A model generated the notes under the pieces. That model was not told the DNA's origin and made no database searches. It saw only the letters and a list, made by a program, of their open reading frames with translations. 64,000 bases of DNA from Flavobacteriaceae bacterium (GTDB lineage: Bacteria; Bacteroidota; Bacteroidia; Flavobacteriales; Flavobacteriaceae), in NCBI GenBank assembly GCA_027082925.1, contig JALWTD010000012.1, forward strand, positions 1 through 64,000. Direction: 5' to 3'. Position 1 is the stretch's first letter. Each line of letters begins with the position of its first letter. Below, one piece after another: positions 50,224-60,417 of the stretch. The translations under genes and the position numbers were made by a program.

Positions 50224-50793
50224 ATGTCGTTGTCATCAAATCACATGTTAAATCCAAACAAATGGGTAACGTTATATGCAGACTATCTGTATAATTACAC
50301 CATTTCAAGAGTCAGCAATCATGATACGGCAAAAGACATTGTTCAAGACACCTTTTTTGCGGCACTTAAAGCACAAGACAATTTTCAAGGAAAAGCAAGT
50401 GAACGCACATGGCTTGTTTCTATCCTAAAAAGAAAAATTATAGACCACTATCGAAAAATAAACTCAATAAAAGGAAAGGCAGAAGTTAAAATGAACTTTT
50501 ATACCGATGGCGAGAGAGAAGGTGAATGGATTGAAGAACGAGCTCCTACCGATTGGGGTGGAGAAGTTGAAAAGAAAATTGAAAATGAAGAACTAAAAGT
50601 TGTGTTAGAAAAATGTATTGATTATTTACCCGAAAAATATGCTATGGTTTTTAGAATGAAGACAATACAGCAGTTTGAAACAGAAGATATTTGTAAGGAA
50701 TTAGAGATAACTTCGTCGAATTTATGGGTAATTATTCATAGAGCAAGAACACAATTAAGAAAATGTATGGAAGATAACTGGTTTAAGAATTAA
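50224..50793 (+). CDS. ECF-type sigma-70 family RNA polymerase sigma factor
   Basis: YTISRVSNHDTAKDIVQDTFFAALKAQDNFQGKASERTWLVSILKRKIIDHYRK; sigma region 4 near C-terminus. Confidence 0.94.
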   Translation: MSLSSNHMLNPNKWVTLYADYLYNYTISRVSNHDTAKDIVQDTFFAALKAQDNFQGKASERTWLVSILKRKIIDHYRKINSIKGKAEVKMNFYTDGEREGEWIEERAPTDWGGEVEKKIENEELKVVLEKCIDYLPEKYAMVFRMKTIQQFETEDICKELEITSSNLWVIIHRARTQLRKCMEDNWFKN

Positions 50794-50805
50794 ACAAACT
50801 ACAAA

Positions 50806-51054
50806 ATGAAGTTAACCTGTGATGAAGCAACAACTATTTGCGACAAAACTCAGTATGGAGAAGCTGGTTTATGGGAAAGAGTAAAGTTAGGATTACATTT
50901 TTTAATGTGTAGAACCTGTGGCCTATATTCAAAACAAAACCAAGTTATGACAAAATGCTACCACATACATAAAGAAACCTCAAAATACAATAAGAGCTGT
51001 TTATGTGATGAAGACAAAAAAGAAATAGAACAAAACCTAAAGTCTAAAATGTAA
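50806..51054 (+). CDS. Small soluble zinc-finger anti-sigma factor candidate
   Basis: 82 aa, HxxxCxxC motif (LHFLMCRTC), no TM segment; 12 bp downstream of the sigma factor. Confidence 0.65.
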   Translation: MKLTCDEATTICDKTQYGEAGLWERVKLGLHFLMCRTCGLYSKQNQVMTKCYHIHKETSKYNKSCLCDEDKKEIEQNLKSKM

Positions 51055-51080
51055 CCACAAATAATAAACCAAAACCAATT

Positions 51081-51111
51081 AAAAACGGAACTTAATTTAA
51101 GTTCCGTTTTT
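51081..51111 (+). terminator. Rho-independent terminator
   Basis: AAAAACGGAACTTA-ATT-TAAGTTCCGTTTTT followed by TTG. Confidence 0.9.
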
Positions 51112-51132
51112 TTGTAATTTTACAAACAAAAA

Positions 51133-51774
51133 ATGAATTTTTTACCCGAAAAAATAGATGATTACGTTGTTAACCACTCTCAAGAAGAGCCAAATTTATT
51201 AAAACAACTAAATAAAGAAACTTGGCAAAAAGTATTAAACCCACGTATGCTTAGTGGAGCTTTTCAAGGCAGGGTATTGGCTATGATTTCTAAATTAATA
51301 CAACCTACACATATTTTAGAAATAGGTACTTATACAGGATATTCTGCACTTTGTTTGGCAGAAGGATTAAAAAAAGAAGGAATGTTATTTACCATTGACA
51401 AAAATGAAGAGTTAGAAGGGTTTGCTCAAAAATATTTTGACAAATCATTGTATAAAAACAACATAAAACAGCTCGTAGGAAATGCCATAGACATTATTCC
51501 AACAATTCCTCAAAAATTTGATTTGGTTTTTATTGATGCCGATAAATGTAACTACAGTAATTATTTTCATTTAATTATAGAAAAAATGAATTCAGGAGGA
51601 GTTATCTTATCAGATAATGTGCTTTGGAATGGAAAAGTTGTTGCAACTCTTGAGAAAAAGGATAAAGATACAGAAGCAATTATAGCTTATAATAAACTTT
51701 TAAGCACCGATTCAAGAATTGAAACAGTAATACTTCCCATTAGAGATGGTTTAACAATAAGCAGGGTAAAATAA
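51133..51774 (+). CDS. O-methyltransferase (class I SAM-dependent)
   Basis: ILEIGTYTGYSALCLAEGL; FDLVFIDADKCNYSNYF; GGVILSDNVLWNGKV. Confidence 0.95.
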   Translation: MNFLPEKIDDYVVNHSQEEPNLLKQLNKETWQKVLNPRMLSGAFQGRVLAMISKLIQPTHILEIGTYTGYSALCLAEGLKKEGMLFTIDKNEELEGFAQKYFDKSLYKNNIKQLVGNAIDIIPTIPQKFDLVFIDADKCNYSNYFHLIIEKMNSGGVILSDNVLWNGKVVATLEKKDKDTEAIIAYNKLLSTDSRIETVILPIRDGLTISRVK

Positions 51775-51788
51775 GCGTGTTTATTCTT

Positions 51789-52340
51789 TTAGAATAAAAA
51801 ATGGATAGGTTTAAAAAATAGTTTAGCAATAACAAACCCCAATAGCATTCCACATAAAACATCTAAAGGAAAATGAACTGCCAAGTAAAGTCTACTGTAG
51901 GTAAAAAGTATAGGGAACCCAAATATTAAAAAAGACCATTTATAGTGCTTTTTCAAAATCCAGAAGCTTAAAAAAGTAATTGTAAAAGATACCGTAGCAT
52001 GGCCTGAAACAAAACTGTAATCAGAAGCATCTATGAGTGTTCTAATATTACTATTTATAGAAGAATCATTTAAAGGGCGTATTCTTTGAATGTAGTTTTT
52101 GATTCCATTTACAATAAATAGTGAGGTAATACCTGAAAGTAAAGTTAAAAAACTAATGAGTAAAGTTTTCTTTAAGCCAAACACCTTGTATCCGGCATAA
52201 AATAGTATAAATAACAAAGGAATCCAATGCAGAGGATTGGTTACTGTTAACCAAAAACAATCGTAGGTTGCACTACCTTTAGCATGTAAAAAAAGTAATA
52301 ATTGTTTGTCGTAATAAATAAGAGTATCTAACAAATCCAC
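51789..52340 (-). CDS. PAP2 family phosphatase
   Basis: KNYIQRIRP, SFVSGHATVSF, SRLYLAVHFPLDVLCG; GTG start overlapping tatA stop. Confidence 0.93.
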   Translation of the reverse strand: MDLLDTLIYYDKQLLLFLHAKGSATYDCFWLTVTNPLHWIPLLFILFYAGYKVFGLKKTLLISFLTLLSGITSLFIVNGIKNYIQRIRPLNDSSINSNIRTLIDASDYSFVSGHATVSFTITFLSFWILKKHYKWSFLIFGFPILFTYSRLYLAVHFPLDVLCGMLLGFVIAKLFFKPIHFLF

Positions 52341-52618
52341 TACAAACCACGTTTAATAGGACCCGTAAAATCATCAAAATCATCCCTAACTTTATTAATT
52401 TCTTTTTTTACTTTTTTGGTAACATCTAAATCCAAATCAATATCATCTAATTCAGCACTTTTTTTAATCTCTTGTTTAATCTCATTTGTTGCATCTTTTA
52501 TTTGCCGCATGCCTTTTCCTAAGCCGCGTGCAATTTCAGGAAGTTTATCTGCGCCAAAAAGCATTACAACAATAAGTAAAACAACAAAAATTTCGGGACC
52601 GCTTATAAATAAATACAT
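52340..52618 (-). CDS. tatA: Twin-arginine translocase TatA/TatE subunit
   Basis: EIFVVLLIVVMLFGADKLPEIARGLGKGMRQIKDAT. Confidence 0.95.
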   Translation of the reverse strand: MYLFISGPEIFVVLLIVVMLFGADKLPEIARGLGKGMRQIKDATNEIKQEIKKSAELDDIDLDLDVTKKVKKEINKVRDDFDDFTGPIKRGL

Positions 52619-52700
52619 TTTTAATGTGATTTAGGGAGCAAAGATAGTTAAATAGTTAAAATGAATTAAAATAAGAGTAAGTTAAAATACAAGAAGCACA

Positions 52701-55307
52701 TTATTTTTTAGTGAGCATGCGTTTAATTTCGTTTAATTTCATGAGTGCTTCAATAGGGGTTAACGTATCTATATTTGTCGATAAAATTTCATCTTTAATA
52801 TCTTCTAATAAAGGATCATCTAATTTAAAAAAGCTTAGTTGCAAGTCGTTTTCGCTTGAATTTTTTAAGGTATTTTTTACGTTTTCGTTGGTATGTGTTT
52901 TTTCTAGTTGTTTCAACATTTTACTGGCTCTATGTACAACAGATGAAGGCATTCCGGCTAATTTTGCCACGTAAATACCAAAACTATGCTCACTACCTCC
53001 GGGAACTAATTTTCGCAGAAAAATAACTTTATCTTTTAACTCTTTTACCGAGACATTAAAATTTTTGATACGATTAAATGTGTTTGTCATATCATTTAAT
53101 TCATGGTAATGTGTAGCAAAAAGTGTTTTTGCCTTTGCCGGATGTTCATGCAAATATTCTGCAATAGCCCACGCTATAGAAATACCATCATACGTACTTG
53201 TACCTCTTCCTATTTCGTCTAATAAAACCAAACTACGCTCAGATATATTATTTAAAATACTGGCGGTTTCGTTCATTTCAACCATAAAAGTAGATTCTCC
53301 CATTGAAATATTATCGCTAGCACCAACACGTGTAAAAATTTTGTCAACAATTCCAATTCGAGCATTTTGAGCCGGCACATAGCTCCCAATTTGAGCTAAT
53401 AAAACAATAAGTGCTGTTTGCCTTAAAATAGCAGATTTACCACTCATATTTGGTCCGGTAATCATAATTATTTGCTGCTGTTCTCTGTTTAAAACAACAT
53501 CGTTGGCTATATATTCCTCACCAATAGGAAGCTGTTTTTCAATAACAGGGTGACGTCCATTTTTAATTTCTAAATCGGTACTTTCATCAATAATTGGACG
53601 AATGTAATTATTGCGTTTTGCTATTTGAGCAAAAGAGCACAAGCAATCTATTTGAGCAATTAGCTGTGCGTTTAATTGTATAGGCTGAATATAGTCTAGT
53701 AAAAAGCGAACCAATGCTGAAAATAGCTGGTGTTCTAAAATTGAAATTTTTTCTTCAGCACCTAAAATTTTAGCTTCATATTCTTTTAATTCTTCAGTAA
53801 TATAACGCTCTGCATTTACCAAAGTTTGTTTTCGAATCCATTCTGAGGGAACTTTATCTTTGTGCGTATTTCTCACTTCAATATAATATCCAAAAACATT
53901 GTTAAAAGCTATTTTTAAAGAAGGAATTCCGGTACGTTTGGTTTCACGGGCTAACATATCGTCTAAATATGTTTTTCCGGAAGATGAAATAGCGCGTAAC
54001 TCGTCTAGTTCTTTAGATACTCCTGAAGCGATAGCATTTCCTTTGTTAATATTTACAGGGGCATTTTCATTTAAGGTTGTACTAATTTTTTCACGAAGTG
54101 CATTGCAACTTTGTAGTTGTTCTCCAATATTTTTTAACGACTTATTTTTACTTTCAATCGCTTTTTCTTTAATTGGAATAATGGCGTTTAATGAGTTTTT
54201 TAAAATAATTATTTCGCGAGGGTTTACCTTACCGGTAGCTACCTTAGAAATAAGTCGTTCTATATCACTAATTTGTTTTATTTGGCAGGAAACAAGTTCT
54301 AAAAAAGCATCGTTATCAATAAAAAACTTTACAACTTCATGTCGTTTTTTAATGTGATTGATGTCTTTTAAAGGAAGTGCTAACCAACGTTTTAACAGTC
54401 TACCTCCCATTGGAGATATGGTAGTGTCAATAATATCTAAAAGAGTAACAGCACCAGAAGATACAGCGTTATATAATTCTAAATTTCGAATAGTAAATTT
54501 ATCCATCCACACATATTTATCTTCAAAAATGCGTGTAATAGAAGTAATGTGCTTTAATTTATGATGTTGTGTTTCAGAAAGGTAATATAAAATGGCACTT
54601 GCAGAAATAATACCTTCAGTAAGGTCATTAACCCCAAACCCTTTTAATGTTTTTACATTAAAATGAGCGGTAAGAGTTTCTTGTGCGTATTCATTTTGAA
54701 AAACCCAATCTTCTAAATAAAAAGTATAGAATTGCGATCCGAAAGTTTCGAAAAATCTATTTTTAAATTGTTTTTGAACTAAAACTTCACTGGGTTTTAG
54801 GTTTGTTAGCAGTTTATCTATATACTCATCGTTTCCTTGCGCTGTTAAAAATTCGCCGGTAGATACATCTAAAAATGATATTCCAATATTTTTTTTACCA
54901 AAGTGAACAGCTGCTAAAAAGTTATTTGTTTTTGCCTGTAATACTTCATCATTTAAAGCAACACCGGGAGTTACCAATTCGGTAACGCCTCTTTTAACAA
55001 TGGTTTTGGTCATTTTAGGATCTTCTAGCTGATCACAAATAGCAACACGCATTCCGGCTTTAACAAGCTTAGGCAAATAGGTGTTTAACGAATGATGAGG
55101 AAACCCTGCGAGTGCTGTTTCGGTTTCGCTTCCGGCACCTCGTTTTGTTAATACAATACCTAAAATTTGAGCAGCTTTTTTTGCGTCTTCTCCAAAAGTT
55201 TCATAAAAGTCTCCAACTCTAAATAAAAGCATTGCATCAGGGTATTTCGCCTTGATAGCATTGTATTGTTTCATTAAAGGTGTGACTTTCTTAGTTTTTG
55301 CTGCCAA
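52701..55307 (-). CDS. mutS: DNA mismatch repair protein MutS
   Basis: [18 protein letters not shown] (FxE), [41 protein letters not shown]. Confidence 0.98.
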   Translation of the reverse strand: MAAKTKKVTPLMKQYNAIKAKYPDAMLLFRVGDFYETFGEDAKKAAQILGIVLTKRGAGSETETALAGFPHHSLNTYLPKLVKAGMRVAICDQLEDPKMTKTIVKRGVTELVTPGVALNDEVLQAKTNNFLAAVHFGKKNIGISFLDVSTGEFLTAQGNDEYIDKLLTNLKPSEVLVQKQFKNRFFETFGSQFYTFYLEDWVFQNEYAQETLTAHFNVKTLKGFGVNDLTEGIISASAILYYLSETQHHKLKHITSITRIFEDKYVWMDKFTIRNLELYNAVSSGAVTLLDIIDTTISPMGGRLLKRWLALPLKDINHIKKRHEVVKFFIDNDAFLELVSCQIKQISDIERLISKVATGKVNPREIIILKNSLNAIIPIKEKAIESKNKSLKNIGEQLQSCNALREKISTTLNENAPVNINKGNAIASGVSKELDELRAISSSGKTYLDDMLARETKRTGIPSLKIAFNNVFGYYIEVRNTHKDKVPSEWIRKQTLVNAERYITEELKEYEAKILGAEEKISILEHQLFSALVRFLLDYIQPIQLNAQLIAQIDCLCSFAQIAKRNNYIRPIIDESTDLEIKNGRHPVIEKQLPIGEEYIANDVVLNREQQQIIMITGPNMSGKSAILRQTALIVLLAQIGSYVPAQNARIGIVDKIFTRVGASDNISMGESTFMVEMNETASILNNISERSLVLLDEIGRGTSTYDGISIAWAIAEYLHEHPAKAKTLFATHYHELNDMTNTFNRIKNFNVSVKELKDKVIFLRKLVPGGSEHSFGIYVAKLAGMPSSVVHRASKMLKQLEKTHTNENVKNTLKNSSENDLQLSFFKLDDPLLEDIKDEILSTNIDTLTPIEALMKLNEIKRMLTKK

Positions 55308-55369
55308 TTTTTGAGAAATTAAATTAGATTTGCGAAGTTAATTATTCCGTTTTAAAGATAAACTAATTT

Positions 55370-55900
55370 ATGAGAAAATTAAAAAATAGTGAGTTAGGGA
55401 GATTAAATGTTGAAGCATTTAAAAAGACTAAAAAAATTCCGCTCATTGTAATTCTTGATAATATTAGAAGTTTAAACAACATTGGGTCGGTTTTTAGAAC
55501 ATCGGATGCTTTTGTTGTGGAAAAAATTTATTTATGCGGAATTACGGCAAAACCTCCTCATAAAGAAATACACAAAACAGCACTAGGTGCAACAGAATCT
55601 GTAGATTGGGAGTATGTTGAAGATACGCTTTTATTGATTGATAATTTAAAAGAAAGCGGTGTTGTAGTTGCTTCAATTGAGCAAGCTGAAGGAAGTGTAA
55701 TGCTTCAGGATTTTAACGTGGAGCCCACCAAAAAATACGCAATTATTTTTGGAAATGAGGTAAAAGGTGTGCAACAAGAAGTTGTTTCTGCTTCAAATTA
55801 TTGTATTGAGATTCCTCAGTTAGGAACAAAACACTCGTTAAATATTTCGGTTAGTGCAGGTGTTGTAATTTGGGACTTATTTAAAAAGTTTAAATTTTAA
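55370..55900 (+). CDS. SpoU/TrmH family RNA methyltransferase
   Basis: VILDNIRSLNNIGSVFRTSDAF; IIFGNEVKGV; IPQLGTKHSLNISVSAGVVIW. Confidence 0.95.
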   Translation: MRKLKNSELGRLNVEAFKKTKKIPLIVILDNIRSLNNIGSVFRTSDAFVVEKIYLCGITAKPPHKEIHKTALGATESVDWEYVEDTLLLIDNLKESGVVVASIEQAEGSVMLQDFNVEPTKKYAIIFGNEVKGVQQEVVSASNYCIEIPQLGTKHSLNISVSAGVVIWDLFKKFKF

Positions 55901-57249
55901 AATCCTAAAATTAGCTTAGCAATTGTAAAGTAAATTAATATTCCAAAAATATCATTACTGGTAGTAATAAACGGACCTGTTGCTAAAGCCGGGTCAATTC
56001 CTCTTTTATCTAAAATAATAGGCACAAAAGTTCCTATAATAGATGCAATAATAATTACCGAAATTAAAGAAATTGCAACTGTGATTCCAATTTTATAGTT
56101 AAATCCTAAAAAGTATAATCCAATAGACATTAGCAGAATAGCAAGCGTTAAACCGTTTAATAAGCTCAAAGAAACCTCTTTTAAAAGTCTACTCAATAAC
56201 GATCCTTTTAAACTATTGTTAGCCAAACCTTGTACAACAATTGCCGATGATTGTACACCTACATTACCTGCCATAGCCGCAATTAAAGGTGTAAAAAAGA
56301 ACAGTTCCTTGTAATTATTCATTGCTACAGAAAAGCTTCCTAAAATAGACACACTTATAAATCCGCCCAAAAGAGCTAATATTAACCAAGGAAGTCTTGC
56401 TTTGGTAAGTTCCCATATAGTATCATCTGCTTCAACATCTTGAGAAATACCGGCAGCTAACTGGTAATCTTTTTCAGCTTCTTCTCTAATAACATCAATA
56501 ATATCATCAATAGTAATTCTACCTACCAAATGCCCAATTTCATCAACAACAGGAATGGCTTCTAAGTCGTACTTTTGCATAATTCTGGCAACGTCCTCAG
56601 CCTTATCGTTTACATTTACAGAATCTACTTTTCTAATATATACGTCTTTAATAGCCGTTCTTGTAGAGGTGGTTAATAAATCTTTTAATGAAAGTCTTCC
56701 TTTAAGTTTATTATCATCGTCAACCACATAAATAGAGTGAACTCTAGTAACTTGTTCGGCCTGAGCTCTCATTTCTTTTACACAAGTGAGCACATTCCAA
56801 TTCTCATTTACTTTTACCAACTCTTTAGCCATTAATCCTCCGGCAGTATCTTCGTCGTATCGTAAAAGTTCAACAATATCTTTAGCGTGTTCTGCATCTT
56901 CAATGTGAGAAATTACCTCTTCTTTTTGTCCTTCAGGAAGTTCGGCAATAATATCGGCAGCATCATCGGTATCTAATTCATCAATTTCTTCTGCAATTTC
57001 TTTAGAAGAAAGGCCTTTTAAAATACTTTCACGCGTATCTTCATCCAGTTCAGCAATTACATCAGAAGTTTTGTCGCTATCTAATAATTTAATAATGTAT
57101 AAACCATCTTCAATAGGGAGCTCTTCGATTATTTCAGTAATATCGGCATAGTGTACTTCTTCAAGTAACTTTAAGAGTTCACTGTTTTTGTTTTTAGTAA
57201 CTAAGTGATGAATATGATCGAGATAATCTTTTGTAATTTCAAACGACAT
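55897..57249 (-). CDS. mgtE: Magnesium transporter MgtE
   Basis: MgtE N domain repeats ([38 protein letters not shown]), CBS pair, TM domain [35 protein letters not shown]. Confidence 0.97.
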   Translation of the reverse strand: MSFEITKDYLDHIHHLVTKNKNSELLKLLEEVHYADITEIIEELPIEDGLYIIKLLDSDKTSDVIAELDEDTRESILKGLSSKEIAEEIDELDTDDAADIIAELPEGQKEEVISHIEDAEHAKDIVELLRYDEDTAGGLMAKELVKVNENWNVLTCVKEMRAQAEQVTRVHSIYVVDDDNKLKGRLSLKDLLTTSTRTAIKDVYIRKVDSVNVNDKAEDVARIMQKYDLEAIPVVDEIGHLVGRITIDDIIDVIREEAEKDYQLAAGISQDVEADDTIWELTKARLPWLILALLGGFISVSILGSFSVAMNNYKELFFFTPLIAAMAGNVGVQSSAIVVQGLANNSLKGSLLSRLLKEVSLSLLNGLTLAILLMSIGLYFLGFNYKIGITVAISLISVIIIASIIGTFVPIILDKRGIDPALATGPFITTSNDIFGILIYFTIAKLILGF

Positions 57250-58015
57250 CGTTCTCTATTTTAGATGTGAGATTTATAAATTCTTGAACTGATAATTGTT
57301 CTGGTCGTTTCGCAAAGATAACATCTTCTCTTAAATTATCGGATAAATTCAAAGATTTTAAACTGTTTCGGAGTGTTTTTCTACGTTGGTTGAAGGCTGT
57401 CTTTACTACTTTTTTAAAAAGTTTTTCATCTACCGGAAGTGTATAATTTTCTTTTCGAATAAGTCTTATAACTCCTGATTCTACTTTTGGAGGAGGGTTA
57501 AAAACAGTTGGAGGAACGGTAAATAAATACTCTACGTGGTAAAAAGCTTGGGTTAAAACCGATAAAATTCCGTATGCTTTACTTCCTTCATTTTCGGCAA
57601 TTCGTTTTGCAACTTCTTTTTGAAACATTCCAGAAAACTCAGGTATTTGATGCTTGTTTTCAAGTGTTTTAAAAACAATTTGAGTAGAAATATTATAAGG
57701 GAAATTCCCAATTATAGCCACTTGATTTTTGCCAAAAATTTCAGCTAAGTCCATTTTTAAAAAGTCTTTAGAAATAATTCTGTCAGACAGATTTAAAAAA
57801 TGTGCTTTTAAGTATTCGATTGATTCGGTATCAATTTCAACGACGTGTGTTGTGAATTTTTTTTTGAGTAGATATTTTGTAAGAACACCCATTCCAGGAC
57901 CAATTTCTAAGACGTTGTTATAGCCGGTTTCTGTAAGTGAGTTGGCTATATCTTGGGCTATTTGCTCATCTTTTAAGAAATGTTGTCCGAGGTGTTTTTT
58001 GGCTCTTACAGTCAT
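57239..58015 (-). CDS. rsmA: 16S rRNA (adenine(1518)-N(6)/adenine(1519)-N(6))-dimethyltransferase
   Basis: [49 protein letters not shown]. Confidence 0.97.
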   Translation of the reverse strand: MTVRAKKHLGQHFLKDEQIAQDIANSLTETGYNNVLEIGPGMGVLTKYLLKKKFTTHVVEIDTESIEYLKAHFLNLSDRIISKDFLKMDLAEIFGKNQVAIIGNFPYNISTQIVFKTLENKHQIPEFSGMFQKEVAKRIAENEGSKAYGILSVLTQAFYHVEYLFTVPPTVFNPPPKVESGVIRLIRKENYTLPVDEKLFKKVVKTAFNQRRKTLRNSLKSLNLSDNLREDVIFAKRPEQLSVQEFINLTSKIENDVV

Positions 58016-58019
58016 AAAT

Positions 58020-58352
58020 TTAATTTTTAACGCCCATGCTAAATTGTTCGCAAATAACTTTTAACTCGGTTCTAAAAGCAACAAATTTACCTTTAAAAAG
58101 TTGTTCGCCTTCTTTGCGTAACAGCGGAGCATTTTCTTTATAGTATTCTTCAAGAGTGTCAAAACTATCTGTTGTATATTGTATAGAATATGTTATTCCA
58201 CCCATTTCTTCTTTTACAAGTACTTCGCTCATTAAGGCTTTGCTAAACTTCCCGGTTGCAAGTACTTCGGGAATGTGCTTTTCTTTTATCCATTTTAACC
58301 ATTCTTTATGAATAGACTCATCAACATTTACGGTTACATTGTATATGTACAT
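58020..58352 (-). CDS. DUF4286 family protein
   Basis: [45 protein letters not shown]...[28 protein letters not shown]. Confidence 0.9.
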   Translation of the reverse strand: MYIYNVTVNVDESIHKEWLKWIKEKHIPEVLATGKFSKALMSEVLVKEEMGGITYSIQYTTDSFDTLEEYYKENAPLLRKEGEQLFKGKFVAFRTELKVICEQFSMGVKN

Positions 58353-58361
58353 ATTGTAGTA

Positions 58362-60143
58362 TTAGTTTATTAAATCACCTCTTAATTTTCTGTATTTTTT
58401 GCGAGCATCAACTAAAAAAATACTGGAAGGATATTCAAAGATAATTTTTTGGTAGTATTCTTTTGCTTTTTTTTCATTATTTAATTTTGTCAAATACAAT
58501 TCGGCAAGGGAATAATACGCATCATCGGCTAAAATATCGTCTTTGTTAAGTTGAATAATTTTTAAATAATTGGCAATGGCTTTTTGAAACAAATTTTCTT
58601 CTTCAAAAAGTTGAGCTTGCTTAAAGAGTGCTTCGTCCTCAATAGGATGTCCTTTAAACATTGTTAATATAATTTGTAGTGTATCTATGGCGGCCTTTTT
58701 TTTGTGTTGCAGTGCCAGCAAATCGGCGGTGGCATATTTTTTTAAAGCTATACGTAAGCTATCTTTAACAGAGTTATCTGTAATTAAAAGGTTTAAGTCT
58801 AAAGCATCATTTGCAATTAATTGAGACGTTGCATTTTTTAATACTTTTAATTGAGATTTCGCCCAATCAAAGTCACCTTTAAAATACGATGTTTGCGCAA
58901 TTTTAAACCGTGCATTTTGTGCTATTTCATGATTTTTAAGGTTGTTTTGTATTTGTGTGTAGTAAATAAGAGCGCTGTTAAATTTATTGTGGTACACTAA
59001 AATATCAGCTAACTTTAGTTTTATGCGTCCTTCTTGAAATTTATTTACCGGTAATTTTAAAGATTTTTTAAGAGTTGAAATAGCAGCATTAGGGTCATTT
59101 TTTTGAAACACTAAAAAATCGGCATAAGCAATTTGTAGTGCTATGGTTTCGGTGTTTTTTCCGTATAAAAGAAATAATTCTTGAAATTCTTTTTCAATCT
59201 CGTCAACACGATTAGTTGTTTTTAAATTAATTTCTAACAAATATAGTTTTGAATTAAGCGTAGACACCTTGTCTTGCGTGTTTTCTAGAACGTAATGAAA
59301 GCAATTTTTAGCAACATCAAATGCTTGATTATTGAAAGCAATTTCGCCAAGTGTCTCAATTTCTTTTAAATTTAGGAGTGCGCGTTTGTGCAAAGCTTTT
59401 TCTTGTATAAAAGCCCTTTGGTAGTTTTTTTCTTGTATGTATAGCCAACTTAAAAGCTGATTCCAGCTACTTAAAGGATTGTTTTGAAGTTGTTTAAAAA
59501 GAAGTTTTTTTAGTAATTTATTATTTTCATTTTCACTATCATCGGTAATAAAATTTTGAATGTGATTTTTTACAGAAGGTATGTAAACTTCGTTTTTTTC
59601 TAGCAACTTTAAATAGGTGTTAAACATATTTTCTATATCTGTTTTTTCACCGTAAATAGCTGCTATTTGAAAGTAGTAATTTGCTTTTGGGTTTGCCTCT
59701 GTTGCTATTTGATAAGCTTTTAAAGCATAATCTAGCAAGTGGTTGTTTTGAAACGTTCTACCAATAGCATACCCTAAACTAGGAGTGTTTTTAATCTTAT
59801 TAATTGCTTTATTGTAGTAGGGAATTGCTTTTTCTGTTTCATGTTGCAGCTGGTAGTTATATCCTATTTCAATATTTAGTTGTACTTGAGACGGAAATTG
59901 TTGAAGCTGTTTTTTTAGTAGCAAGTCCGCTTCATTAAATTGTTCTAATTGCTGATAACTGTCAACTAAGTAGTTTAAGTAGTTTAAATTATAGGGATGT
60001 TTTTCAAACAATTTTTTATAAATAGAAACAGCCTTATCATATTCGCCATTTCTAAAATATTGATAAGCTAATTGCTGATTTTGACTATGTAGCTGTAGCG
60101 AAAAACAGCATAAAAAAATTAAAATTAAACTTCGCATGCACAT
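58362..60143 (-). CDS. Tetratricopeptide repeat protein (secreted)
   Basis: Signal peptide; repeated TPR units (QLAYQYFRNGEYDKAVSIYKKLFEKHP, etc.). Confidence 0.92.
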   Translation of the reverse strand: MCMRSLILIFLCCFSLQLHSQNQQLAYQYFRNGEYDKAVSIYKKLFEKHPYNLNYLNYLVDSYQQLEQFNEADLLLKKQLQQFPSQVQLNIEIGYNYQLQHETEKAIPYYNKAINKIKNTPSLGYAIGRTFQNNHLLDYALKAYQIATEANPKANYYFQIAAIYGEKTDIENMFNTYLKLLEKNEVYIPSVKNHIQNFITDDSENENNKLLKKLLFKQLQNNPLSSWNQLLSWLYIQEKNYQRAFIQEKALHKRALLNLKEIETLGEIAFNNQAFDVAKNCFHYVLENTQDKVSTLNSKLYLLEINLKTTNRVDEIEKEFQELFLLYGKNTETIALQIAYADFLVFQKNDPNAAISTLKKSLKLPVNKFQEGRIKLKLADILVYHNKFNSALIYYTQIQNNLKNHEIAQNARFKIAQTSYFKGDFDWAKSQLKVLKNATSQLIANDALDLNLLITDNSVKDSLRIALKKYATADLLALQHKKKAAIDTLQIILTMFKGHPIEDEALFKQAQLFEEENLFQKAIANYLKIIQLNKDDILADDAYYSLAELYLTKLNNEKKAKEYYQKIIFEYPSSIFLVDARKKYRKLRGDLIN

Positions 60144-60226
60144 TCTATTATTCGTTCAAATATAGCCAATCAACTGTTAAATATTTCACAAAACAGTATA
60201 GTTTTTAAAAGTGTAGTGTAATATTT

Positions 60227-60242
60227 TGGCACGGAAATTGTC
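60227..60242 (+). promoter_or_regulatory. Sigma-54 (-24/-12)-like promoter
   Basis: TGGCACG-GAAA-TTGTC: -24 GG and -12 G at correct 12-bp register; differs from TGGCACGNNNNTTGCW by C->T at the -12 dinucleotide. Confidence 0.5.
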
Positions 60243-60270
60243 TTTTAAGAAACAACAACTAAATTTTTAT

Positions 60271-60417
60271 ATGATGAATGAATTAGCTAAACAACACGAA
60301 ATAGCCAAAAATAAAGCAATAAACTTTATGAAAAAAGGGCAGTTAAATGCGTATTTTAATGCATTAATAGAACAAAATTATTATGAGAAATTATTATTAA
60401 TGACAATGGCTAATTAA
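60271..60417 (+). CDS. 48-aa small protein (MMNELAKQHEIAKNKAINFMKKGQLNAYFNALIEQNYYEKLLLMTMAN)
   Basis: ORF track calls 63 aa from TTG 60226, but that start lies on the sigma-54-like site; ATG 60271 starts a compact charged/amphipathic protein ending 8 bp inside serS 3' end. Confidence 0.65.
   Translation: MMNELAKQHEIAKNKAINFMKKGQLNAYFNALIEQNYYEKLLLMTMAN

Noticed and set aside
53899-54357. 152-aa plus-strand ORF
   Set aside because: Antisense within mutS, no domain signature; shadow ORF.
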